Translations under genes and position numbers: made by a program
From: an uncultured Candidatus Planktophila sp.
GTDB taxonomy: Bacteria > Actinomycetota > Actinomycetes > Nanopelagicales > Nanopelagicaceae
Assembly: GCA_937975715.1 (NCBI GenBank)
Contig: CALJUA010000065.1
Coordinates: forward strand, 9,785-73,784
Length of the DNA stretch: 64,000 nucleotides
Direction of reading: 5' to 3'
In this document: piece by piece, positions 17,977 through 26,576 of the stretch
Position numbering within the stretch: position 1 is the stretch's first letter
Layout of the letters: each line of letters begins with the position of its first letter
Notes under the pieces: generated by a model
Seen by the model: only the letters and a program-made list of their open reading frames with translations
Told to the model about the DNA's origin: nothing
Databases searched by the model: none

Positions 17977-18009
17977 CAATTCCCACTACTAAAGATTCGA
18001 GTACGCCTG

Positions 18010-19113
18010 ATGAAAATCACGAATATTCGCTTTGAGCGAGCCTCTCTGCAATTAGATCCACCGTTCTGCCCTAACTGGGATCCAACGCCACGTCGCACAT
18101 TTGGTGCAACGTTGACGATTGTTGAGACCGATGGCGGAGTTATCGGCTACGGCGCAGGCGACGATATGGGTGGATTCGATGGGTACGAGAAGTACTTCAT
18201 CGGCAAAGATCTCTTCGATATCGCAGAGCATGTACGCACTCTCGAAACAATTACTTTTCACGCCGGTCGCTACTGGCCAATTGAGGTAGCAATCTGGGAT
18301 GCCATCGGTAAGGCGAAGAACCAGACAGTGGCGCAACTCTTCGGTGGTGCAGAGAAATCTATCCCTGCCTATGCCTCAACCGGTGCGGTAATGACTGCAC
18401 CTGAGCGCGCTGCAAGTGCTCGCGCAATTCGCGATGCTGGCTTTAAAGCGATGAAGATTCGCGTGCCACAAACACAACTAGATTTGGGAATTGAAACGCT
18501 GAAGTTGATTCGCGAAGAAGTAGGAAATGACCTTGAGATTATGGTTGACCTCAACCAGGCATGGCGCATGCCAGGCGATACTCGCAAATCTATTGATCGT
18601 AAGACTGCAATGAACTTTGTTGATGCTGCAGTTGATTACGGCGTTTACTGGATCGAAGAACCACTTCCAATGGAAGATATGGAGGGCCTGAAGTCACTTC
18701 GCGGTCGAGGAACTCGTATTGCTGGTGGCGAAATGGTTCGCACAATTCACGAAATCCTTACTCTGGTAGATAACGATGCACTCGATGTTATTCAGGCAGA
18801 TGTTGTTCTCGCTGCCGGCATGGATCACTCACGTGAAATCGCACGTCGTGCCAATGAGCGCGGACACATCTTTACTCCGCACACCTGGTCTAACGGTTAT
18901 GGACTGGCTGCAAATCTCCATGTCACAGCTGGCATCGGTGGCGCACCATTTATTGAATTCCCATTTGATCCGCCAACCTGGACCAGCGAACGTCGTGACT
19001 TCTTGATGGCAGAGCCAATGAATGTCGGTAGTGATGGATTACTCCATGTTCCATCTGGTCCGGGACTTGGAATTGAGCCAAACTGGTCTCTCTTTAAGAA
19101 ATCTGTAGCGTAA
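18010..19113 (+). CDS. Enolase-superfamily enzyme, mandelate racemase subgroup
   Basis: A 367-residue enzyme. Superfamily residues are visible: the KxR pair in MKIRVP near residue 156 (base on strand 2), metal ligands Asp in MVDLNQAW near 181, Glu in WIEEPLP near 216 and Glu in AGGEMV near 240, then the Asp-His dyad (VIQADV near 262 and FTPHTW near 298). The dyad places it with mandelate racemase, acid-sugar dehydratases and betaine epimerases. Activity is therefore proton abstraction next to a carboxylate, giving dehydration or epimerisation. The neighbouring quaternary-ammonium transporter makes a betaine or sugar-acid substrate worth testing. Confidence 0.87.
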   Translation: MKITNIRFERASLQLDPPFCPNWDPTPRRTFGATLTIVETDGGVIGYGAGDDMGGFDGYEKYFIGKDLFDIAEHVRTLETITFHAGRYWPIEVAIWDAIGKAKNQTVAQLFGGAEKSIPAYASTGAVMTAPERAASARAIRDAGFKAMKIRVPQTQLDLGIETLKLIREEVGNDLEIMVDLNQAWRMPGDTRKSIDRKTAMNFVDAAVDYGVYWIEEPLPMEDMEGLKSLRGRGTRIAGGEMVRTIHEILTLVDNDALDVIQADVVLAAGMDHSREIARRANERGHIFTPHTWSNGYGLAANLHVTAGIGGAPFIEFPFDPPTWTSERRDFLMAEPMNVGSDGLLHVPSGPGLGIEPNWSLFKKSVA

Positions 19114-19123
19114 GGAGCTATCT

Positions 19124-20614
19124 GTGGCACTCGATAAAGATGCGTGGGTTAAGCGCGCCCTAGAACTTAAGCCAGAGTCGCGTATGTACATCAATGGTGC
19201 ATATGTTGATGCTGCATCCGGAAAGACCTTCGATGACATCTCTCCACGCGATCAGCGACTAATTGCAAAGATTGCAGCAGGCGACACTGAAGATGTGAAT
19301 CGCGCAGTAGCTGCAGCGAAGGCTGCATTTGATTCCGGTGTGTGGCGCGAGATGAATCCACGCGATAAGAAGGCGATTATGCTCAAATGGGCAGATCTCA
19401 TCCGCGAGCATCAAGAAGAACTTGCACTCCTTGAGACACTCGATGTCGGAAAGCCAATCTCAGATTCGCTCAATGTTGATGTGATGGGCTGTGCTCGTAC
19501 TGTTCAGTGGTACGGCGAAGCAATTGATAAGACTTATGACGAGATTGCACCTGCTCCTCGCAACGCATTAGCGATGATTACTCGTGAACCTCTTGGTGTA
19601 GTAGGCGCAGTTGTTCCTTGGAACTATCCAATGATCATCGCATCATGGAAGGTTGCCCCAGCACTTGCAATGGGAAATAGCGTTGTATTGAAGCCCGCCG
19701 AGCAATCATCACTGTCTGCAATCTTGCTCGCTCGCCTTGCAACTGAAGCGGGAATTCCAAACGGAGTATTTAACGTTGTAACGGGTCTCGGACCTGAGGC
19801 AGGACAGGCGCTTGCTCGCCATATGGATGTAGCAAAGTTGGCATTTACTGGCAGCGGACCAACAGGTCGCAAGATGCTCCAATATGCAGCTGAATCCAAT
19901 ATGAAGCAGGTTGCACTCGAGCTCGGTGGCAAGAGCCCGCAGGTTGTGCTCGATGACGTCAAGGATCTCGATGCATGTGCATCAACACTTGCTTGGGGCA
20001 TCTATTACAACGCAGGCCAGACATGTAATGCGGGTTCACGTGTCATTGTGCAGGGTCAGAAGATTAAAGAGCAGCTCTTTGAGAAGATGTCGGAATTCGT
20101 CAAGACCTTCCCAGTTGGCGATTGCCTCGATCCTTCTGTCTATATGGGTCCAATAGTTTCGACTCAGCAGCGCGATCGCGTTAACCACTATCTCAACATG
20201 GTGGGTCAGAACGGCGAATCATTTATCTACGGTGGCGAACAACCAACTGGCGATGACAACTTGATTAAGCCAACTCTGATTGATGGCGTTAAGCATGAAT
20301 CAGTTTTGTCACAGGAAGAGATCTTCGGTCCAGTCATCGTTGAAGTCGATGCTAAGGATGAGACAGATGCGCTAGCAAAGGCGAATGGCACTGAGTACGG
20401 ACTTGCTGCTTCAGTTTGGTCGGGCAATATCTCGCGCGCACATAACTTTGCTCGCAAACTCCGCGCTGGAACTGTATGGGTCAATACCTTTGACGCATCT
20501 GATGTCATCACACCATTTGGTGGTTTCAATGGCTCAGGCGCTGGTCGCGATAAGTCACTTCATGCACTTGAGAATTACAGCGCACTTAAGACAACTTGGA
20601 TCGACCTCTCTTAA
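19124..20614 (+). CDS. NAD(P)-dependent aldehyde dehydrogenase
   Basis: A 496-residue enzyme of the ALDH superfamily. Visible: VVPWNYPMIIASWKVAPALA near residue 165, KPAEQSSLSA near 190, the FTGSGPTGRKM cofactor region near 243, the general-base Glu in LELGGKSPQ near 265, and the nucleophilic Cys in NAGQTCNAGS near 302. It resembles gamma-aminobutyraldehyde/betaine-aldehyde-type dehydrogenases. The start is a GTG with AAGGAG upstream. It follows the enolase-superfamily gene by 10 bp. Confidence 0.92.
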   Translation: MALDKDAWVKRALELKPESRMYINGAYVDAASGKTFDDISPRDQRLIAKIAAGDTEDVNRAVAAAKAAFDSGVWREMNPRDKKAIMLKWADLIREHQEELALLETLDVGKPISDSLNVDVMGCARTVQWYGEAIDKTYDEIAPAPRNALAMITREPLGVVGAVVPWNYPMIIASWKVAPALAMGNSVVLKPAEQSSLSAILLARLATEAGIPNGVFNVVTGLGPEAGQALARHMDVAKLAFTGSGPTGRKMLQYAAESNMKQVALELGGKSPQVVLDDVKDLDACASTLAWGIYYNAGQTCNAGSRVIVQGQKIKEQLFEKMSEFVKTFPVGDCLDPSVYMGPIVSTQQRDRVNHYLNMVGQNGESFIYGGEQPTGDDNLIKPTLIDGVKHESVLSQEEIFGPVIVEVDAKDETDALAKANGTEYGLAASVWSGNISRAHNFARKLRAGTVWVNTFDASDVITPFGGFNGSGAGRDKSLHALENYSALKTTWIDLS

Positions 20615-20648
20615 TTTCAAATCGAACGCACATACAAAGGAGCTCAAC

Positions 20649-21539
20649 GTGAAGGTTGCATTTATCGGTACAGGCAGCATGGGTGGAAGCATGTCGAGAA
20701 ACCTCGCTGCTGCTGGAATTGATATCACCGTCTTCGACCTCAATACCGAGAGCATGCAGAAGCCAATTGCTGCTGGTGCAAAGGCGGCAACATCAGGCGT
20801 TGATTGCGTTACAGGTGCAGATGTTTTGATCACGATGCTTCCAACCCCACAAGCGATTGAAGGTTGCATGATTGCTGGCGGTGTTGCTGCAGCGATGAAG
20901 CCAGGTTCAATGTGGATTGATATGTCTACCTCAGTTCCAGAGACTGCAAAGGCAGTGGAGAAGGCGCTAGATCCATCAGTGCGCATCATCGATGCACCAG
21001 TAGCTGGAATGTCAGTGGGTGCTGACAAGGGAACAATGTCTATCTTCGCCGGCGGAAGCCCAGAAGATTTTGCATATGCAAAGCCGCTCTTCGACATCAT
21101 GGGAGACCCAGAGAAATTCTTTAACTGCGGAGCTCGCGGAACTGGTTATGCAGTCAAGCTCGTCCTTAACATGCTCTGGTTTAACTCATTCGTTGCGACC
21201 ACTGAAGCGCTTCTCCTTGGCGTCAAGGCTGGCGTGGATCTAGAAGTTCTTCGCCAATCGCTGATCGGTTCACCATGTAACTCAATCTTGCTGGAGCGCG
21301 ACATCGTTGGAATGCTCAAGGATGGCGATTACGACGAGGGCTTTGCTGTTGCTCTTGCATGTAAGGATCTTCGCCTTGCTGGCGACCTTGCACGTTCAGT
21401 CGGCGTTCCAATGGAGGTAGGTGCAACGGTAGAGAATGTCTATCGTCGTGCTCGTGCTCGCTACGGTGATAAGGCTGGCGAGATGATTCCAGCGAAGATG
21501 TACGAAGACGACACAAATACACCGCTTCGCTTCAAGTAA
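20649..21539 (+). CDS. Beta-hydroxyacid dehydrogenase (3-hydroxyisobutyrate dehydrogenase family)
   Basis: A 296-residue enzyme. The N-terminal Rossmann motif is VAFIGTGSMGGSMSRNLAAAG; DAPVAGMSVGADKGTMSIFAGG near residue 117 is the substrate loop, and the catalytic Lys is in GTGYAVKLVLNM near 170. Family members act on 3-hydroxyisobutyrate, tartronate semialdehyde, sulfolactaldehyde and similar compounds. I chose the GTG at 20649 because AGGAG lies 6 bp upstream and the Rossmann motif follows at once; the longer open frame back to 20385 overlaps the aldehyde dehydrogenase. Last enzyme of the presumed catabolic operon. Confidence 0.9.
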   Translation: MKVAFIGTGSMGGSMSRNLAAAGIDITVFDLNTESMQKPIAAGAKAATSGVDCVTGADVLITMLPTPQAIEGCMIAGGVAAAMKPGSMWIDMSTSVPETAKAVEKALDPSVRIIDAPVAGMSVGADKGTMSIFAGGSPEDFAYAKPLFDIMGDPEKFFNCGARGTGYAVKLVLNMLWFNSFVATTEALLLGVKAGVDLEVLRQSLIGSPCNSILLERDIVGMLKDGDYDEGFAVALACKDLRLAGDLARSVGVPMEVGATVENVYRRARARYGDKAGEMIPAKMYEDDTNTPLRFK

Positions 21540-21544
21540 CTCCG

Positions 21545-22432
21545 ATGTCTAACCGCTTGAGCAGCTCGACCATCTTTGGTCTAGCTGTCATGTGGTTTGT
21601 CGGGGGAGGCATCTATCCATTTCTCTCCCATGCGGCAAAGACAATCGATCCCATCAATATCGTCTTTATCCGGGCCTGGGGCGCAGCGCTGATTCTCTTT
21701 ATCGCAGTATTAGTGATGGCGCCGAAGTCATTTCGGCTATTGAAGTTTGATAAGAGCTTTATTCCCATCGTTATCTCATCAATGATGTACTCACCACTCT
21801 GCAGTATGACTTTGGCCTGGTCGAGCTCACGTGTGCCTGGAGCAATTACCGCGCTGATTTATTCCACTCTTCCGGCGATGTCGATCATCTTTATTGCGAT
21901 GAAAGGTCAGCGACCATCACCACTTGCCATTAGTGGCGTTGTTGTTGCATCGGTTGCAGTTATTTTTCTCATCGGAGCCCCACAGGGAAGTGTGCAGATC
22001 GCTGGAATTATCGGCGCCTTGATCTCTACATTTGCATGGTTTGCTGCAACAGAAATCTGGATTAAGTATGAGAGCGGCTACCCACTTATATTGGCCATCT
22101 TCTTGCAAGTATTTATAGGCGCTGTCGGCACAACTATTGTGCACTTCTTCTCTCACACCGAAGGCGTTACCTCGAAAGACCTACTTAATCCGTCAATGAT
22201 TTTTCTTGTTGTTGCTCTTGCTTCACAATATTGGGCGTATCTAGGAATCTCGCGTCGAGTCTCTCCGGCGTTGCTGACCTCATTTGCCTTCGTTAATCCA
22301 TTGGTCGCTGGGGTAATTGGCTACTTTGCCTTTGATCAGCACCTCGGTCCAGTGCAGTTGATTGCCGGTGCAATTCTCTTGGTAGGCATCTACCTGGTGG
22401 TGAAGAGCGAAACTACATCAGTAGATAGATAG
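21545..22432 (+). CDS. EamA/DMT-superfamily transporter
   Basis: A 295-residue membrane protein with about ten hydrophobic segments in two EamA repeats (first from VMWFVGGGIYPFL, second from IAGIIGALISTFAWFAATE). Such proteins usually export metabolites or amino acids. It starts 5 bp after the hydroxyacid dehydrogenase, so it could be the operon's last gene and move a product or intermediate. The substrate cannot be inferred. Confidence 0.85.
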   Translation: MSNRLSSSTIFGLAVMWFVGGGIYPFLSHAAKTIDPINIVFIRAWGAALILFIAVLVMAPKSFRLLKFDKSFIPIVISSMMYSPLCSMTLAWSSSRVPGAITALIYSTLPAMSIIFIAMKGQRPSPLAISGVVVASVAVIFLIGAPQGSVQIAGIIGALISTFAWFAATEIWIKYESGYPLILAIFLQVFIGAVGTTIVHFFSHTEGVTSKDLLNPSMIFLVVALASQYWAYLGISRRVSPALLTSFAFVNPLVAGVIGYFAFDQHLGPVQLIAGAILLVGIYLVVKSETTSVDR

Positions 22433-22442
22433 AGTGCGCTCC

Positions 22443-24440
22443 ATGAGCGAGCTTTCAGCCCAGGTGCGTGCAGCGTTAGATGCTGCGGTATCGGCAATCG
22501 GCGGAAAGCCGCGCGAAGGTCAGATTGAGATGGCAGAGGCGGTTGCCAATGCGCTCACCGATCGCCACCACTTAATGGTGCAGGCAGGAACCGGAACCGG
22601 AAAGTCACTGGCCTACTTAATTCCCGCGCTCGTTCATGGCCGCAAAGTCTTGGTAGCGACTGCGACGCTTGCACTGCAACGTCAATTAGTAGAACGCGAT
22701 CTGCCGGCAGTTGTACCAGCGTTGGAAAAACAACTAGGTCGCGAGATTACCTATGCCATTTACAAGGGCGTTGGAAATTACATCTGCTTAGCGAAGATGA
22801 ATTCAGAGGAACCCGATCCCGATGGCGAACTTCTGCTCGAGGCTTCTTATTTAGAGAAAGATGCCAAGCGACTTCATGCCTGGGCGCGCAGTAAAGATGT
22901 ATCGGGAGATCGCGATGATGCGCCAGAGGTTGATCGCCGAGTCTGGGCTGCAAATTCACTCTCCGGTCGTGAATGTGTCGGCGCTGATGCATGCGCCTAT
23001 GGCTCACAGTGCTTTGCAGCAAAAGCTAAAGCAAAGGCCCAGGATGCTGATGTTGTCGTTACCAACCACACCTTGCTTGCTATCGAAATTGTTGATTCGC
23101 ACCCAATCTTGCCCGAGCGCGATGCGGTAATTCTCGATGAGGCCCATGAATTTATGGATCGCACCACCCAAGCTGTTACCGAAGAGCTGACATCGGCTCG
23201 GGTGCAGCGTGCGGCTGCGATGGCTCGTAAATATATGCCGGGCAAGCTATCTGATGCTTTTACCAATGCAGCTGATTCTTTCCACGATGCGATGAATGAT
23301 TATGGAGAAGATGTGAAAGGCGACTTCTCTAAGCAGGGTCGCTTGGAAGAGATTCCGCAATCACTGGAGCACCCAGTGCGCAAGGTGAAAGAGACTGCAA
23401 CTTCGCTAGTGCAATCACTGGCATCGGATGAAGAGATTTTGGATCCGGATGCACTCGCCGAGCGCGCTCGAGTCAAGGGTGCGGTGCAGGAAATTGCAAC
23501 AACCGCTGGCAAATTGTTAAAGATGGGCGATACCCATGTGCTCTGGTACGAGCCAACTTTCTCAACGCTGCATTTAGCGCCGCTTTCGGTCTCGCATATC
23601 TTGCGCAGTAATTTATTAACACAGAGCCCAGTGATTGCAACCTCAGCAACTCTTACTGTGGGCAATGGTTTTGATGCAATGGCTAAGAGCATCGGCTTTG
23701 TTGTTGGAAATGAAGCAGATGAAGAAGTCGATAGCGATGAGATCGATCCCGGCAATGTGCAGTTCTTAGATGTGGGATCGCCTTTTGATTTTGCTAATCA
23801 AGGAATGTTGTATCTACCGAAGCATCTGCCAGAACCCACCCGTGATGGCACATCGCCGCAGGTATTGGAAGAACTGGGTGAATTAATTGATGCTGCCGGT
23901 GGCCGCACACTTGCCCTCTTTAGTTCGTGGCGTGGAGTTGAAGCAGCCGATGCCCACCTTCGAAAAGTCTTAGCCGAACGCCCTATTTCAATCATTACCC
24001 AGAAGCGCGGCGATGCAGTTGCACCACTGGTCGAACGTTTTGCAAAAGATGAAACATCAGTCTTACTTGGAACGATGTCGTTATGGCAAGGCGTAGATGT
24101 GCCCGGTAATTCATGCATTCTCGTTGTCATCGATCGCTTGCCATTTCCACGACCAGATGAGCCAGTACTTGCTGCGCGATCAGCGCTTGCTGATAACTCT
24201 GGTGGAAGCGGTTTTATGCAGGTCTCTGTTCCGCGCGCAGCGCTCTTGCTGGCGCAGGGGGCTGGTCGATTGATTAGAAGTATCGATGACCGCGGTGTGG
24301 TGGCCATCATGGATTCGCGCATTGTGACCAAACGCTATGGAAATATCTTGCTCAACTCTATGCCGCCACTCTGGCGCACCAACGATAAGCAGGTGGTGCG
24401 AGACTCACTGAGCAGGTTGGCAAAGAGCATGGAAGAATAA
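22443..24440 (+). CDS. DinG/XPD-like ATP-dependent DNA helicase
   Basis: A 665-residue superfamily 2 helicase. Motif I is QAGTGTGKSLAYLIPAL near residue 50; the iron-sulfur cluster cysteines are in NYICLAK near 115 and CVGADACAYGSQC near 180; the Walker B box is VILDEAHEF near 232; motif VI is LAQGAGRLIRS near 600. DinG-type enzymes unwind DNA/RNA hybrids and damaged forks. I chose ATG 22443 over the in-frame GTG at 22434, which is also possible. No SOS box is seen upstream. The TetR gene follows by 4 bp. Confidence 0.92.
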   Translation: MSELSAQVRAALDAAVSAIGGKPREGQIEMAEAVANALTDRHHLMVQAGTGTGKSLAYLIPALVHGRKVLVATATLALQRQLVERDLPAVVPALEKQLGREITYAIYKGVGNYICLAKMNSEEPDPDGELLLEASYLEKDAKRLHAWARSKDVSGDRDDAPEVDRRVWAANSLSGRECVGADACAYGSQCFAAKAKAKAQDADVVVTNHTLLAIEIVDSHPILPERDAVILDEAHEFMDRTTQAVTEELTSARVQRAAAMARKYMPGKLSDAFTNAADSFHDAMNDYGEDVKGDFSKQGRLEEIPQSLEHPVRKVKETATSLVQSLASDEEILDPDALAERARVKGAVQEIATTAGKLLKMGDTHVLWYEPTFSTLHLAPLSVSHILRSNLLTQSPVIATSATLTVGNGFDAMAKSIGFVVGNEADEEVDSDEIDPGNVQFLDVGSPFDFANQGMLYLPKHLPEPTRDGTSPQVLEELGELIDAAGGRTLALFSSWRGVEAADAHLRKVLAERPISIITQKRGDAVAPLVERFAKDETSVLLGTMSLWQGVDVPGNSCILVVIDRLPFPRPDEPVLAARSALADNSGGSGFMQVSVPRAALLLAQGAGRLIRSIDDRGVVAIMDSRIVTKRYGNILLNSMPPLWRTNDKQVVRDSLSRLAKSMEE

Positions 24441-24444
24441 ATCT

Positions 24445-25029
24445 ATGCCTCGCATCACCACGCCCAACCTTGCTAGCCACCGTGATTGGCGACGTAGTCA
24501 GCTCATTGATGCAGCTGCGGCGATCGCTCTCGAATCAGGTGGCGAGGCAATTTCTGTCGCAGCTGTTGCTGCGCGCGCTGGCTTATCGCGTACATCGGTC
24601 TATGAATACTTTGCTAGCAGCGCGGATTTAGCTGCCGATCTAGTGATTGAAGAATTAGAGAGTTTTGCTCAGGCGCTGGAAGTGGCGACAGTCGACATCG
24701 TCGACCCATCGGAATCTGTTGAACGATGGATTGAGGCTTCATTGCAATACATTGCAGATGGACGCCACTTACTGGCGAAAGCTCTCAATGCAGTGGATTT
24801 ACCCCGTAATCGCGCTGCCGCAATTGGAGCAGCTCACCGAGCCCTACTTTCACCTCTGACGAGAAAATTAGAAGAGATGGGTATTGATCAGATTGATTTC
24901 GCGCTCTCGATGATTCAGAGCACCACCGATAGCGCTTCAAAAAGAATTGAAAGTGGCGACGATGCAGAACAAGTGATTGCTAAGACCACTTCATTCTGCA
25001 TCGCCGGACTTTCAGCGTTGACTCGCTAA
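24445..25029 (+). CDS. TetR-family transcriptional regulator
   Basis: A 194-residue regulator. The N-terminal helix-turn-helix spans about residues 15-60 (RRSQLIDAAAAIALESGG, then VAARAGLSRTSVYEYF). The C-terminal helical domain is of the ligand-binding type but has no recognisable effector class. It lies 4 bp after the helicase gene and ends one base before the convergent secreted-protein gene. Target genes are unknown. Confidence 0.9.
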   Translation: MPRITTPNLASHRDWRRSQLIDAAAAIALESGGEAISVAAVAARAGLSRTSVYEYFASSADLAADLVIEELESFAQALEVATVDIVDPSESVERWIEASLQYIADGRHLLAKALNAVDLPRNRAAAIGAAHRALLSPLTRKLEEMGIDQIDFALSMIQSTTDSASKRIESGDDAEQVIAKTTSFCIAGLSALTR

Positions 25030-25995
25030 TTACTTATTCTTTACCTTAATTACCTTATGGAGCGCGCTCCACATTCCAGCCTTCTCATCGGCATGAGCGG
25101 TCAAAGTACATGGACCCTTTACCTCAACCACATTAAGTTCAACCCGGCAATTCTTTGAATTAGAGGAGTACTTCACTTCGCTACCGAAGTTAGTTGCTGC
25201 GGGGAGCGCTTTTGTCTTTCCTTTAGCAATGGTGAGTGCTGATAAGGAAATTTTCTGAGTTCCCGGAACAAGTACGAATGGGAAGTTTCCTGATGCTGCA
25301 GCTGTCGTAGCTGATGCAACGGTTGCGTACGCCAGCGCACATTGACCACTGCCCTTAAGTGCGGTCAATACGCCATTGGAATAGGTGCAATCAGGGGTAA
25401 GTGATGTCAGATTTACGGCGGCACCAGACTTTGCAGTCGCAACAATCTTTGCATCGGCGCGATATGCCAAATTGCGTGGAACGTTGCGAACTAGTGGGGT
25501 TCCATTAAGCGTTACCGTGATTTCATCTGCAGCTAGTGCTGGCGCTGAAGATCCCTGCTTGAATGAGATTGGCATGAACTTATCTTCAGATGTATCTGTC
25601 GCTGCAGTGTGATCTAGTCGGAAGAAGAGTCCACATTGAACTTGAGTACAGTCCACAGTGACGCCCTTGCCGACGATTGAGCCCGCTACCTTGATAGCAA
25701 TCGCACCAGTCGGACTTGTGGTGCCTTGTCCGCCAGAACCTGATACCCAGAGCTGGATTGTGTCGCTGCATGTTGCTGGGCGAGCATTTCCCACAGGAGA
25801 AACGCACTGCTGAATGTACATACCCGCCTTAGTTGGAAACTTAGTGAAGCCGCCATTGATGGTGGCGCCAGCCGGATCGAGATTTGTTAGCGGACTGCTA
25901 GCAAAGACGAAGGTCTCTGCCTGTGCAGGAGCGATAGAACCAAGTGAAGCAATCGCGATGGTCACTGCGGTGATAATCGAGCGTTTTCTCATCAT
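25030..25995 (-). CDS. Secreted protein with neocarzinostatin-like domain, hemin-locus associated
   Basis: A 321-residue exported protein: signal peptide in residues 1-27 (basic MMRKR, cleavage near APAQA-ET). A first domain (about 28-165) has the two-disulfide layout of neocarzinostatin-fold proteins (YIQQCVSP ... CSDTIQLW, then DCTQVQCGLFFRLDH). A second, Thr/Lys-rich region (about 165-321) has paired Cys and looks like surface-adhesion modules. It is followed upstream by a smaller relative, and both are divergent from hmuTUV. A role in binding heme or another ligand at the cell surface is inferred from this layout, as for HtaA in corynebacteria. Confidence 0.7.
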   Translation of the reverse strand: MMRKRSIITAVTIAIASLGSIAPAQAETFVFASSPLTNLDPAGATINGGFTKFPTKAGMYIQQCVSPVGNARPATCSDTIQLWVSGSGGQGTTSPTGAIAIKVAGSIVGKGVTVDCTQVQCGLFFRLDHTAATDTSEDKFMPISFKQGSSAPALAADEITVTLNGTPLVRNVPRNLAYRADAKIVATAKSGAAVNLTSLTPDCTYSNGVLTALKGSGQCALAYATVASATTAAASGNFPFVLVPGTQKISLSALTIAKGKTKALPAATNFGSEVKYSSNSKNCRVELNVVEVKGPCTLTAHADEKAGMWSALHKVIKVKNK

Positions 25996-26015
25996 CTTCC
26001 TTTGTTTGAAGTGGG

Positions 26016-26492
26016 CTACTTGATTGTGATGGGGATAAAGATGTCGTGGGTGCGATCGCCTTCATGGAGGTGATCTGATCTGACTGTGATTGCACATTTA
26101 ACTTTTCGGCAATCGAACTTTCCAATGGTTTTAGTTACTGAGACTTTCTCGCTAAAGCGACCACCGGGGGTAAATGGAATTGCCAGCCCGATTCCATAGG
26201 GAGGGGGATTGGATGAGATCCAATAGGAAGCATCTCCCATTCCGCTCTTATTAACGCCACCACCACATGGAGATGGAAGTGAGCTTTTCTTCGGCATCAC
26301 GCAATAAGCAAGATAGATTCCAACAGTCTCATCAAAATTTTTTCCGGTAACGGTAACAACGCTGTTCTTGGTGAATTTGCTCTTCGAAATCGAAATCGAG
26401 GCGCCATTTGCACTTGTTGCAGAAATCGCTGCATGCGCAGAGCTAGGCAGGGCGATTGAGAGCACCAGCGCAATGACTATCGTGCGAATCAT
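26016..26492 (-). CDS. Small secreted protein with neocarzinostatin-like domain
   Basis: A 158-residue exported protein with a signal peptide (cleavage near AHAA-IS, about residue 22) and a single beta-sandwich-like domain. The conserved elements VVTVTGKNFDETVGIYLAYC, PCGGG and FDCRKVKCAITVRSDH match those of the larger neighbour, so the two are paralogs. It lies 20 bp upstream of that neighbour on the same strand and 84 bp from the divergent hmuT, suggesting shared control. The function is not known; a ligand or heme-handling role is inferred. Confidence 0.68.
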   Translation of the reverse strand: MIRTIVIALVLSIALPSSAHAAISATSANGASISISKSKFTKNSVVTVTGKNFDETVGIYLAYCVMPKKSSLPSPCGGGVNKSGMGDASYWISSNPPPYGIGLAIPFTPGGRFSEKVSVTKTIGKFDCRKVKCAITVRSDHLHEGDRTHDIFIPITIK

Positions 26493-26527
26493 GGCTTAAG
26501 GCTAAAGAGAGTATCGACGCCGCTTAT

Positions 26528-26552
26528 CCGACAACACGTGGCAATCTGTCGG
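26528..26552. promoter_or_regulatory. Inverted repeat between secreted-protein genes and hmuT
   Basis: CCGACA-N13-TGTCGG lies in the 84 bp divergent gap, a candidate operator for the hemin locus. It does not match the DtxR/IdeR iron box. Confidence 0.35.
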
Positions 26553-26576
26553 CATCTTCTCTGCCAGAATGCACGC

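Noticed and set aside
20385..20648. Long N-terminal extension of the beta-hydroxyacid dehydrogenase
   Set aside because: It overlaps the aldehyde dehydrogenase out of frame; the GTG at 20649 has AGGAG and is followed at once by the Rossmann motif.
22433..22443. SOS control of the DinG-like helicase
   Set aside because: No GAAC-N4-GTTC site is present in the upstream sequence.
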